A stretch of DNA of 64,000 bases, from positions 5,332,230-5,396,229 of the forward strand of contig JAKZAP010000012.1 of NCBI GenBank assembly GCA_023053575.1, read 5' to 3'. How positions within the stretch are numbered: position 1 is the stretch's first letter; each line of letters opens with the position of its first letter. A program made the translations under genes and the position numbers. Positions 10,353 to 19,974 of this stretch are shown piece by piece. The notes beneath the pieces are model-generated. The model saw nothing but the letters and a program-made list of their open reading frames with translations. It was not told where the DNA came from and did not search any database. Origin of the DNA: Branchinecta lynchi (Eukaryota > Arthropoda > Branchiopoda > Anostraca > Branchinectidae).

Positions 10353-11997
10353 CAGGGGCGCAACATGGCCCGGAAAGGAAATTTGTCGGCACAATTTTGC
10401 AGAAAATAAGCTTTTGTCGGCGCGAAGCGCCGGCAAACGCTTTACTCACGAGCAGCTAAAGTATACGGAAAAATTTTGTCGGCACATTTTGTGAAAGTGT
10501 CAGGTTTTGTCGGCACGTTTCTGTACCTAATTAGCTACTGTCTGCACATATTTGTAAAGAAATACAAAGGAAACACAGTTTTGTATGCATTTGTCGGGTG
10601 TCGGTTGACTCGTCGGCACATCTAGTTCCTTTTATACGTAAGAAATCAAGCTCTTTACAGTCTTGTAGGACACAAGACAGAAGAAATCAAACGCTGTATG
10701 GTTTTGTCGGTCTTCTCGTCGGCACATCCGGTTCTTTTTTATGTAAGAAATCTAATTCCGTAAATGCTTATCGGGCGCATCCTGAAAGTTTAAGTTTCGT
10801 CGGTACATCGGCTTCCGTTTTACACAGAATAAAGGTATTCTTGTCGGCACATCAGGTTCCTTTTATGCGTAGCCTAAGAAATCAAATTCTGCAAACATTA
10901 CTCGGGTGCAAATGGAAAGTTTGAGTCTCGTCGGCAGATCGGGATCTTACACGTAATAAATCAAATTCCGCAAACTTTTGTAGGGCCGTCCTGGAAGTTT
11001 AAGTCTCGTCCTTAAACCTTTTTTTTGTTTATAAACGCAACTTATAACACTTTTTTGCTCACTTCCGTTCCTTGTCGTCAAGATTTGGCAAACCTGTTCT
11101 TATTTCGTTTGTAGGTCGTTTATCGGTTCATGCACATAAAATGCCCTTTTTCGCTGATCTGGCTGCACCTCCTTCTTTCTTTTCTTGGTCGTGTCATGGT
11201 GTGGTCATAATCAGGAAGAATAAATGAGAGGACCTAGTACAATGGCTTTTTAACGTGAAAACTACTTCTTTTGCCGTAAATTCAGAACAGTCCTACTTTG
11301 TACCTACTTTGTGCATAGACACTACTTTTTTTGGCGGACAGATCTGTGATTCCAGAGCTAGCCTTAGTTTTGTTTCGGATCGCTCTGCTAACCAACGTTT
11401 CCACAAAACTTCGCCTGCGAAGTATTTTCTAGTATTCTCTGTTTGGAAGAACGGTAATTCAATTAGTTGGCGCTTTAAGCGTGAAATTCTGGGGGTTTGA
11501 AGCAAATTAAAAGCTAGAATTTCTATGGTAGGTATAGATCATTTTTTTTTTCCAGAGATAGGCAGGTTTTTTAAAATTTCGCCTGCGGCGCTTAGTTTAA
11601 CTCAATCTGGATAGGCTACAGTCGTTGGAAGCGTCACTTTTTAGCGAAAGATGGATGTGAATTTAAATTTACAAACTTGTATTAAAGGAATAATAATAAT
11701 TGATGAATCACAGTTAGTTTTATACAAAGTTTCGCCTGCGGCACATTTCATAGTAGGCATATTCTCTATTTGGAAGAACGGTGTTTCATAAACACATTAA
11801 AAGAAACATATTAATATGGTAGGTATATCAAAATATTTTCGCCGGCGGCGCTTACTATAACTTTTTCTGGGCATAGTCGTTGAAAGTGTCACTTTTGGGC
11901 GAAAGCGAAAAATTTGTATACGAATGTACATTAAAAAAATAATCGGCACAAACTGGCCGTCCCCCCCCCCCAAGGTAAAAGGCTAGTTACGCCCCTG
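10353..11997. mobile_element. 1645-bp non-autonomous hAT element with 8-bp target duplication
   Basis: Termini are CAGGGGCGCAAC (left) and CAGGGGCGTAAC (right, reverse complement), extending imperfectly to GCC. The direct repeats CCTACGAC lie at 10345-10352 and 11998-12005. An 8-bp duplication and CAGGGGCG ends are hAT hallmarks. The left interior (10380-11010) is a set of diverged 80-100 bp units containing TTGTCGGCACAT, GGTTCCTTTTATGCGTA and AAGAAATCAAATTC. The right interior repeats TTCGCCTGCGGCGCTTA-like and CTCTGTTTGGAAGAACGGT words. No transposase is encoded. It sits inside a copy of composite repeat A (10310-12080), itself in a HECT-gene intron. A fragment in the other orientation is at 49670-50215. 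Confidence 0.92.
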
Positions 11998-12005
11998 CCT
12001 ACGAC

Positions 12006-12524
12006 TTCCGCTGTCTGTATATTCCTTCGTAAAAGTTGTGTCATTTTTGTGTCTGCACTTCTTAACCATTAACCTTGCAACTAAGACTAAAACGCCGGTA
12101 AAAAAATATAACTGTTTGTCTTGATGGTTGGAGACTCCTGACCAAGACTATGCCAACTATAAAAACTGAACACTCTATAATGATCTTGGTCACTTGCTTT
12201 GAAAAACCGCTGGGCTTGAATGGTAGCTTCAGCCCTGAGAGCTAAACTAGATGATATTTTGACAACTTAACTTCTTTGTCAACTAATAAGTTGACTTATC
12301 AGTATATCTCTGAACATGATGAAAGGTTTTTTTGGAAACATACTTGGATGGGCAGGAGGGGAACAAGTTCTTGGAATTCAAAAAGCTTGGTATGCTATAA
12401 ATAAGTATATAAGTAAATATAGTAAATAAATAATAACAAATAAGTATAAGTAATTAAGTATAAGTATAAATAAGTATAAGTATAAATAAGTATAAGTATA
12501 AATAAATATGCTATAAAACAGTAG
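12006..12524. repeat. AT-rich simple-sequence tract (ATAAGTA-type) after unremarkable sequence
   Basis: From 12390 to 12515 the sequence is dominated by words such as AAATAAGTATAAGTAT. The part before 12390 shows no gene. Confidence 0.7.
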
Positions 12525-13445
12525 AATATAAAGAAACATTAAACCTAGTGTCCCCCCTCCATGGGGTCTAGCCTGGACATCTGAGGAGTAAGAGGAGTCC
12601 CTAAATTCTTGTCAACAGAAAATTCAGTGTTACCAGTTAATGTACCAGAATGACCTTTATACCTTAGAAATTTTGGATGGTCAAACTAATTATGCCTCCC
12701 TGTATTGTAAGACTCAAGAGTCGTGCCAGGTAGAAACAATAGCAAATAAGCATAGCACTATATGCAAGAAACTGTAAGGAACATTAAACCTAGTGTGCCC
12801 CCCCCTGGGGTCTGGCATGGACATCTGAGGATTAAGAGGAGTCCCTAAATTCTTGTCAACAGAAAATTCAGTGTTACCAGCTAATGTACCAGAATGACCT
12901 TTATACCTTAGAAATTTTGAATGGTTCCTCCTTGTATTGTAAGACTCAAGAGTCATGCCAGGTAGAAACAATAGCAAATAAGCATAGCACTATATGCAAG
13001 AAACTGTAGAATATAAAGGAACATTAAACCTAGTGTGCCCCCCCCCCCCTGGGGTCTGGCCTGGACATCTGAGGATTAAGAGGAGTCCTTAAATTCTTGT
13101 CAACAGAAAACTCAGTGTTACAAGCTAATGTACCAGAATGACCTTTATACCTTAGAAATTTTGGATGGTCAAACCAATTATGCCTCCTTGTTTTGTAAGA
13201 CTCAAGAGTCATGCCAGGTAGAAACAATAGCAAATAAGCATAGCACTATATACAAGAAATTTGTAGAATATAAGGAAACATTAAACCTAGTGTGCCCCCC
13301 CCCCTGGGGTCTGGGCTGGACATCTGAGGATTAAGAGGAGTCCCTAAATTCTTGTCAACAGAAAACTCAGTGTTACCAGCTAATGTACCAGAATGACCAT
13401 CCAGAAATTTTGGATGGTCAAACCAATTATGCCTCCTTGTATTGT
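12525..13445. repeat. ~245-bp minisatellite, about four copies
   Basis: The word CATTAAACCTAGTG recurs at about 12537, 12782, 13023 and 13280, giving spacings of ~245, 241 and 257. Each unit has a C-run of variable length (8-11 C), then GGGGTCTGG and GACATCTGAGGA, TTCTTGTCAACAGAAAA, and TAGAAACAATAGCAAATAAG. The variable C-run explains most of the length differences. The array borders a HECT-region exon at 13575. Confidence 0.9.
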
Positions 13446-13574
13446 ATTAACAATAAAACTTTCAAACTGGTAGAAAGAATTCGTATCATTTTATCTAGCC
13501 CAACAGGACACCAGGAACGAATACAAATGTAACTTTTCAAAGTTCTGCATTTGAAAAAAATACAGTTGACATAC

Positions 13575-13791
13575 CTTTCCCTTGAAAATTTCCTTCCGCT
13601 TTGAAACAACATCGACATTTGTAGTTGATGCACGTAAGGATGCTTGCGCCTCAACTCTAATCAATAAACATTTGGCTATGCCTTGCCCTGTTGCAGCTGA
13701 TAGTTCTTGGGCAGACATTCGTGAAATCTGCTCTATCGTCAAGGAAGAAGAATTTGATGCCCCATGTCGAAGAAGGATTGCGTCAGCCTTC
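13575..13791 (-). CDS. candidate upstream exon of the HECT-like gene
   Basis: On the minus strand an acceptor (TTTTTTCTAACATCAG) opens an exon that ends at a GTATGT donor (AAAG|GTATGT). It encodes KADAILLRHGASN, then SLTIEQISRMSAQELSAATG, then KCLLIRVEAQASLRA, ending KRKEIFKGK, with no stop in 72 codons. An in-frame ATG lies at 13811, just before the acceptor. The strand and position fit a 5' exon of the HECT-like gene whose main exon is at 8955-10191. The phases do not join directly (this exon ends in phase 0; the next one needs two bases), so another exon would be required. I do not recognise the domain. Confidence 0.5.
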
Positions 13792-13841
13792 CTGATGTTA
13801 GAAAAAATCATTTTACAATATAGTTTCCCACACCATTGAAA

Positions 13842-14127
13842 CTCCAGGCCAAGAAATCACTTTAAGGACCATTGCCAGTAGTCCATGTAAAAAATCAAAG
13901 ACAGGGGTGTAGCTAGTCAAAACTTGTCGGGGTAGCTGAGCACCTGCCACCTGTTACAGCTTTATGTCAGACATGGAGCCGAATGATAAAACTCTGGATA
14001 GCTGGAGCTGTCAAAGAGTGAAAAGTCTAGTCATATCTCTGACCTCAGGGGCTGTCTCAACGGCTTGAGCATGGAAGGTGACGACCTAAGAACATACTAC
14101 TAGCAGATGTCCAGCAAGGCTCAACAT
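13842..14127. other. no gene recognised
   Basis: Nothing identifiable is seen between the exon and the outlying minisatellite copies. Confidence 0.4.
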
Positions 14128-14425
14128 CATACCAGGTAGAAACAATAGCAAATAAGCATACCACTACATGCAAGAAACTGTAGAATATAAAGAAACATTG
14201 AACCTAGTGTCTGTAAGGTTAAGGTGAATGGAGAAAGCATATCAGACTTGGGCATGGAAGGTGACTTGACTACCTCAGAATACACGACTAGCAGATATCC
14301 AGCAAGACTCAAGAGTCATGCCAGGTAGAAACAATAGAAAATAAGCATAGCACTATATGCAAGAAACTGTAGAATATAAAGAAACATTAAACCTAGTGTC
14401 TGTAAGGTTAAGGTGAATGAAGAAA
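14128..14425. repeat. outlying diverged copies of the 245-bp minisatellite
   Basis: Two partial units share CAGGTAGAAACAATAG, GCAAGAAACTGTAGAATATA and GAAACATT(A/G)AACCTAGTGT with the main array. A different insert (TCTGTAAGGTTAAGGTGAAT) replaces the C-run part of the unit. Confidence 0.75.
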
Positions 14426-14439
14426 GCATATGAGACAGA

Positions 14440-14735
14440 AGGAAAATTCAATTCAATTTATTTCTTGCCAATATCATCATAAAATAGTTTGGACGCACCA
14501 CAAAGAAGACAATGGTACAAAGAAATATTCTTTCAGCCCAAGCTGACTGCGACTCATATTTGATGGGGGAAAACGGATACGTCAGCTGAATTTTATTGGA
14601 GCTATATTTCGGCCCTTCTTGGCAAGGGTCCTCTTCAGGCTCAAACCGCTTAAGTTGGAAAAACGAACTTGTGGGAAACACCACATAATATAGCTCCAAT
14701 AAAATTCAGCTGACATATCCGTTTTCCACCATCAA
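14440..14735 (-). mobile_element. hammerhead-like retroelement, copy 1
   Basis: On the minus strand it begins in GATGGTGGAAAACGGATATG and continues CAGCTGAATTTTATTGGAGC, reaches the ribozyme-like core at 14638-14607, repeats the same ~46 bp in inverse (14562-14607 against 14688-14733), then runs through GTCAGCTTGGGCTGAAAGAA to an A-rich end (AATAAATTGAATTGAATT). A second copy (27790-27990, +) shares the same order. The layout (long helix, CTGANGA..GAAA core, A-rich 3' end) resembles Penelope-derived or retrozyme-like non-autonomous retroelements. No protein is encoded. Confidence 0.6.
14607..14638 (-). ncRNA. candidate hammerhead ribozyme core, copy 1
   Basis: The minus strand reads CTGAAGA (14638-14632), then GGACCCTT / AAGGGCC (stem II, 7 bp with one bulged A, loop GCCAAG), then GAAA (14610-14607). 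CUGANGA - helix II - GAAA is the conserved hammerhead core. The flanking 46-bp inverted repeat would form a very long stem III. Stem I is poorly supported: the predicted 1.1-2.1 pair is A-C. The core is clear, cleavage activity is not. Confidence 0.45.
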
Positions 14736-14937
14736 AAATGGTACAAATCTCACAACACGCACAATTGACATTAGGCAAAAATATTGACAATTATAAATAA
14801 ATAAACTCATTACATCTTTCTTCATTTCTGACTCACAAAGATGATTTATTTTCATGTGATGACTGGAAGAAAATTCTTTTCATCCAAGTTATTTTGTGTT
14901 AAAATATAAAGAACATTTGCATGAAAGCAACAAACAG

Positions 14938-15634
14938 CAGTCTAGTACACTAGCCCCATTTCAGGCACGCTGCACAAACTTCTAGCACCATGCCTGGGTG
15001 CTAGACGTTCAAGCACTGTACCTTGGATTTCATGTATGGTGCATGGATTTTAGTATACAGTTCATACAGGAAAAACACAGTTCCTGTCATCACAACTGAG
15101 CACCAGCTCGGACAGGGCTGAAATTACTACTATGAATTAGAGAAATCAAATACAATCATTTATATATTTTTCACAACAAAAACAAAAAGGCTCTACTGAT
15201 GATGGAGATGAAAAACCTAACAGCACCCTATCTATTTTCCATGTATTTTCCCGATCTATTCCCCAAGAGCCATTCTGGTTGGTTGCTAGGTAGAAAAAGC
15301 TGAGGCACAGGCACTTTGCATGCAAAACCCTTGACTATGTAGAAAAGGAAATGAGGTTTTTCACATCTGTCATCAGCCGAGCCCTTTTTTTTTTGTTGTG
15401 AAAAATATATAAATGATTGTCTTTGATTTCTCTAATTCATGGTAGTAATTTCAGCCCTGTCCAAGCTGGTGCTCAGTTTGTATGACAGAAACAGTGTTTT
15501 TGATCTATGCACTGTATACTGAAATCCATGCACCATACATGAAATCCAAGTTACAGTGCTTGAACGTCTAGCATCCAGGCATGGTGCTAGACGTTAAAGC
15601 ACCGTGCCTGAAAAGGGGCTAGTGTACTAGACTG
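14938..15634. mobile_element. 697-bp element with ~275-bp terminal inverted repeats and 9-bp target duplication
   Basis: Termini are CAGTCTAGTACACTAGCCCC and its near-exact inverse at 15615-15634. The inverted arms (about 14938-15213 and 15360-15634) extend through GCACCATGCCTGG, TTGGATTTCATGTATGGTGC, CAGGGCTGAAATTACTAC and TATATATTTTTCACAACAAA. The direct repeat AACAAACAG lies at 14929-14937 and 15635-15643. Long inverted termini with a 9-bp duplication are the Mutator-like (MULE) pattern. The ~145-bp centre encodes nothing, so the element is non-autonomous. Confidence 0.9.
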
Positions 15635-15772
15635 AACAAACAGTAACAAACTCTTGAAAATGTACAACACACGCAAAATCAGCCTGATTTTTGTTGAATC
15701 GAGATTTGTTAGTACACAACACGTTGTCTAGGTTTAGAAATGTCTGGGTAATCATCAACTTGCCTTACCATA

Positions 15773-15930
15773 CACTGTAAAAAGTTTCTCCGAAAAAGGA
15801 TGCAGTATTTACTACTGGGATTAGTCTTATCTTTATTGGGATAAGAGTAATCCGAATTAGGAGTAATTTTATCTCAATAAAGATAAGACTAATCCCAGTA
15901 GCAAATACTACAAGATTTTTTTTTACAGTG
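15773..15930. mobile_element. 158-bp CACTG-ended MITE, copy 2
   Basis: Same termini as 4109-4271 (CACTGTAAAAAG left, CACTGTAAAAAAAAATC right) and flanked by TA at 15771-15772 and 15931-15932. The centre is an extended palindrome of GGGATTAGTCTTATC-type words. Confidence 0.88.
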
Positions 15931-15949
15931 TAGTGACTTTTTCAGGGCG

Positions 15950-16060
15950 CAGTGCCAGCCCCTCATAATAAAACTTGCTGAGGGTTCCTTGGGTCAAGGG
16001 AAAGGTCGAGTTCTTAGAAAGGCACCATAGCTGTATAGTTAGGAGGGGTTTCTAATTAAG
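15950..16060 (+). repeat. fragment of composite repeat 'A'
   Basis: GAGGGTTCCTTGGGTCAAGG, then AAGGTCGAGTTC and TAGCTGTATAGTTAG match the corresponding stretch at 1445-1510. Confidence 0.6.
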
Positions 16061-16438
16061 GGGAAAAAATTCCTCAAGTAGCCTTACCAACTTTTTCCAG
16101 GCACACTACGAGCCCCCCATGTTGTGTTCCTGTGCAAGCACCCGGATTAGCTAAATTTGTATTGTTTTGCCCTATTTTTATGGCTGAGAGCTTTGTCAGC
16201 ACACAGTTTAGTTCAAAGTTTCTGGTTGGGCACTCTGCAAGCGCCCAGTTTAAATTAATATTTTTGGTCGGGTGCTCTGCGAGTGCCCATTTAAGCTTTT
16301 TTTTAGGTGGGTTGGTACGATCCCCCCCCCCCCATAGTGGTGCCTCTGCTAGAAGAACTCACAAACCAAGTCAGGTTACCCATTTCTTAGTTAATCTTAC
16401 AGGATGGGTATGCAACCTCAAATTTATAGGCTACTGTT

Positions 16439-16755
16439 CAGTCTACCAGAAATCCCTGATTTTGGGAAAGCCTATGCCAAACGCTGGGTATATCTAGCGT
16501 TTGGCTAGATAAACGCTGGATACCCTATGCCAAACGCTGGATAGGTGTTGGTACCCTAACCTTGACCTACCTCAATACTGGTGAGTTCTGATTGGTTGAT
16601 TACTGAGCTTCACTCAAATCATCAATATTTTATTGGGGTCCCCTATCCAGCGTTTGGCATAGGGTATCCAGCGTTAGGCATAGGCTATGCCAAATGCTAT
16701 ATATGCCCAGCATAAGGCATAGGCTTTCCCAAAATCAGGGGTTTGTGGTAGACTG
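16439..16755. mobile_element. 317-bp MITE with CAGTCTACCA termini and 8-bp target duplication
   Basis: The left end CAGTCTACCAGAAATCCCTG and the right end (reverse complement) CAGTCTACCACAAACCCCTG are flanked by CTACTGTT at 16431-16438 and 16756-16763. Inside, GCCTATGCCAAACGCTGG / CCAGCGTTTGGCATAGG words are repeated in both orientations. No coding. A half copy lies at 28555-28725. Confidence 0.88.
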
Positions 16756-16763
16756 CTACTGTT

Positions 16764-17219
16764 ATGACCTCAAACCTGGCGTATAAAGGTTATGAGGAAA
16801 TTTTGGTTCAGTCCTAAGAAGGTTCTAGCTGACAAGACGGGAAACTACAATGACCTACTGTACCAGTGACCTACAACCTGCCTACCTCTACCCCTGCCCA
16901 ACCTGTAGAACCTCTTTCTGGCTGCAAGAAGTTCCCTTGTAAGATTTTAAGGACAAGTTCAAGGTTATATAAATTCTAAGTTCCCCTCCTGTAGGCTATA
17001 GTAAGATAGGCCAAACTCTTTAAAATTCCTCAAACACCTTCCAGTCTTTTGTTTTCCACACACACTATACCGGCACTATCCTACCTGGAAGAAGACATTG
17101 GTTGCTGCATTTTTTCATTAGCAGCCCTGGGTATTCTTATTGATGTTGATCAACCCGGTGATGATGGCAGTGAAAGAAGGTGATTTCGATACGATAATCC
17201 CTTAATATGTTCACATGTA
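16764..17219. other. no gene recognised
   Basis: I see no conserved frame, repeat or structured element here. Confidence 0.4.
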
Positions 17220-17515
17220 TCGATACGAATGTCCACTATTGAACCACTCTGCACGATTTGCGTTTCATTGACCGAATTATCATTTCATTGACATCGGAAA
17301 CAAATTTTCGATGCACCGAAAATAAGAAAATATTTCAAAGCGATATGGGAGGTAATAAAAAGATGTTTTCGTAATGAAATTTTATTTCTTGTCATCGAAA
17401 TGTAAATTGGCACCAACAAAATGTTATTTTGCGTCAACAGAATAATAAGCAACATCATTGAATTGTTATTTCGCGTCAATGAAATGTTAACTTTCGTCAA
17501 TGAAAAGTTTTTTCA
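17220..17515. repeat. degenerate short tandem repeat (CGTCAATGAAAT-type)
   Basis: Variants of the word pair GTCAATGAAATGTTA / CATTTCATTGAC recur about every 30-40 bp. The minus frame at 17285-17500 is only a by-product of this repeat. Confidence 0.55.
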
Positions 17516-17979
17516 AAATGTCCCATTTTGGACCTCCATAGAAGACATGAAGTGGTAGGAAATTCTTAAGCTTCAGCTGAATTCCTAATATTATGGTTTC
17601 CGAATTTTAGGTTGTCAACCCTTCGTTCCTCATTCACAGGCAATCAAATTGAGAGGTGGTCAATGCTCTCCTCCCTCCCCGCGACTTTAAAAGCCTATGA
17701 CATATTTTTTTAAGTATGTATGGCGACAATTTTAGTATGTTAGCGACAAGCTAAAAGCTTAACAAGAAATGTAGCTAGACCTACGTTGCCTGCAGAACAT
17801 GAAGTGTTGCAGCAACCTCTGTACGGCTACGCCAACTAAAGTTTTGCAAGAGCAACACTTTGGTTTTATTTCTTCGCTATCTGTTAAATGCTGTCTGTTA
17901 AATCTGTTAAAAGTCGTAGACCGATCGAGGCGTCAAAAAGGGTTCGTTCTAAGAAGCTTTTTTTTTTCTGAACTGTTGA
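17516..17979. other. no gene; short match to 61400-61440
   Basis: The words TTTTGCAAGAGCAACACTTT and GGTTTTATTTCTTCG at 17845-17880 resemble GTTGCAAGAGCAAAACTTTG at 61402-61421, suggesting a shared interspersed repeat that continues into the fold-back at 17980. Confidence 0.35.
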
Positions 17980-18667
17980 CAGCTAAGACGATGAAACTTG
18001 GCAGGCATATCAGGGAAACCAAAAGATTAAGTCGGAAAAAGTCACTTTACCAATCTGAGCATCGTGGGGGGAGTGGAAGAGGGGGATTCCAGAATATAGA
18101 GGTATTTATTTGAACGGGTTATCAGATCTTAATGAAACTTGATATTTGGAAAGACCCCGTGTTTCAAACGACTCCCTTAAAATCCTGACAGGATCCGGTG
18201 ACTTTGTGGGGAGCCAGAAATCTTGTGAAACGGTGGGAAGAACAAGCATAACTCCTAGACACATCATTGACATAACCGGACGGATTTTGGGCTCCATATT
18301 CCCCCCCCCCCCCCCCCCACTTCCCCCACAGTGCCCGAGCCCGGTCCGGTTATGTCAACGATATATCTAGGACTCGAGCAAGTTCTTCCCACCAAGTTTA
18401 GTCCCAATCCCTCCACTCCAAGTGTTTCCCAAGATTTCCGGTTTCCCCCTCCAGGGGGTCGTCTGAAACACGGGATCTTTCCAAATATCAAGTTTCATTA
18501 AGATCCGATGCCCCGTTCAAAAGTTATTTATACCTCTGTATTCCGGATTCCCCGTCTCTCCACTCCCCCCACGATGCTCAAATTGGAAAAGTGACAATTT
18601 CAAACTTAATCGTTTGGTGTCCTTGATATGCCTTCCAAGTTTCATCGTCCTAGCTTATGTTCAAGTG
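17980..18667. repeat. ~690-bp fold-back (two ~330-bp inverted arms) with central C18
   Basis: The left arm begins at AGACGATGAAACTTGGCAGG and runs through GAGCATCGTGGGGGGAGTGG, GATCTTAATGAAACTTGATA and CATTGACATAACCGGAC; the right arm is its diverged reverse complement. The centre is a run of 18 C (18301-18318). The arms differ by perhaps 15% by eye, so this is old. Just beyond the right arm, CAGACCGACGGACGGACAG is part of the same repeat family. It could be a fold-back transposon or an inverted duplication of one dispersed repeat. Confidence 0.85.
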
Positions 18668-19097
18668 CCCGAACTAGCAAAACCTGGACAGACCGACGGA
18701 CGGACAGAAATTGCGGTCGCTATATGGCACGCAAGTGCCATAAAAACGAGATTTTAGAGTTTCTTTCTTTTTCTTGATCAGCTAGTTATAGCTCTAAGAT
18801 GAAATGCGAGGGATAAAATATAATTTTGGATATTGCAGCTGCACTTCCGGCAAACCGTCCTCAGTGCCTCCGGCCAAGTGTGAGCCTTAAGTAATGAAAA
18901 GCTAAATAAAGGGCGGTATGCGACGAATTTCGGTTTTCCTGAAACGAGAGGCATGCTCATTCGGCAACTCCTGGACTCCCACTCCCACCCACAGGAAGAC
19001 TGTACTAAACATTATGAGTTGTAGGGTTTCAAACTTATTATTTTTTGGTAATCCTTGCTAGTGGCTTATCCCGCGACGTCATTGCTGAAAAGAACAG
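18668..19097. other. no gene recognised
   Basis: Nothing identifiable is seen apart from the tail of the fold-back family (to about 18750). Confidence 0.4.
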
Positions 19098-19205
19098 GTG
19101 CTACATGGTCACTCAACTGGTGGAACATGGTATGGTGGACTGAGACGTGCATATGGAGGTTTTGTGAAAGGCCTGATGACAACCAAAGTTTTTGAAATCC
19201 TGAAG
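19098..19205 (+). CDS. unassigned exon, 36 codons
   Basis: An AG at 19096-19097 and a GTAAGC donor at 19206 bracket an open frame of exactly 36 codons. It reads VLHGHSTGGTWYGGLRRAYG and ends VKGLMTTKVFEILK. It ends in phase 0, which fits the exon at 19789. The Gly-rich segment looks protein-like rather than random. I do not recognise the family. Confidence 0.4.
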
Positions 19206-19788
19206 GTAAGCATCACCTCATCGCATAGACTGAACATCAGTTGATCTAAATACCCAACTTCGCCGAATATATAGCTAATAAACAGCCAAATGCAGCGACC
19301 CCTAATCTCTCCAGCGTTTTTAAAACTGCTAAAAGAAATTGCGAAAACGCTAAAAAGTACTGCCCGAAAATCGTATGTTTAGATTTTGGTGGAAGGACGA
19401 TTCTGAAAGTACATCTGAAAGGATTTCTGATGAGAGAGACGGGCGAATTCGAGTATCAAAGGGTTTTAATCGGAATCCGGTAGATTTCGTCCGTACTTGG
19501 AAAATTCTGTTACCCATATGCACAGTACAACCGTGAACCCCTCCAAGAAAAGACAAAAAAACAAACAATGGCTGTCAGTCTTTGGCATACCTTGCTCACT
19601 CATCAACACAGTTCTAATTTGTATATATATTTAAATATATAAACGATGTGGCTAATAAGCTGTTCAGTGAAGTACAGGTCTGAGAGAGATGTGAAAACAG
19701 GTAATGCGAAGGGCAAAAACGTTTCAAAAAATTTGGCCTTCGTGTGTTTACGGTAAATTCAAGTCTTTAGTCGTCAGTATTTTTCCAG

Positions 19789-19951
19789 AGTTTTCCTGAT
19801 GATGCAGCCAGTTGGTTATGCCCAAAGGAACTCGCCATCGAAGAAGTTGTAGCGTGCCTTCTGTTTGACGAGACTACTTAAGAGAAAGAGAGATATGCAA
19901 AAGCCATTTTCCAGGCTTGGCTCGCTGATCCTGAAGTGCACCAACATGGAG
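19789..19951 (+). pseudogene. unassigned exon with an in-frame stop
   Basis: A strong acceptor (TATTTTTCCAG) and a GTGAGTTTG donor bracket 163 nt. In the phase expected from the 19098-19205 exon it reads SFPDDAASWLCPKELAIEEV, then VACLLFDETT, a TAA, then EKERYAKAIFQAWLADPEVH. One stop inside otherwise well-formed coding sequence suggests a recently disabled gene or a sequencing error. The family is not recognised. Confidence 0.4.
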
Positions 19952-19974
19952 GTGAGTTTGATTAACAAGACCTA

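Noticed and set aside
12525..13445. CRISPR-like array
   Set aside because: Units are ~245 bp without short identical repeats and unique spacers; the DNA is eukaryotic.
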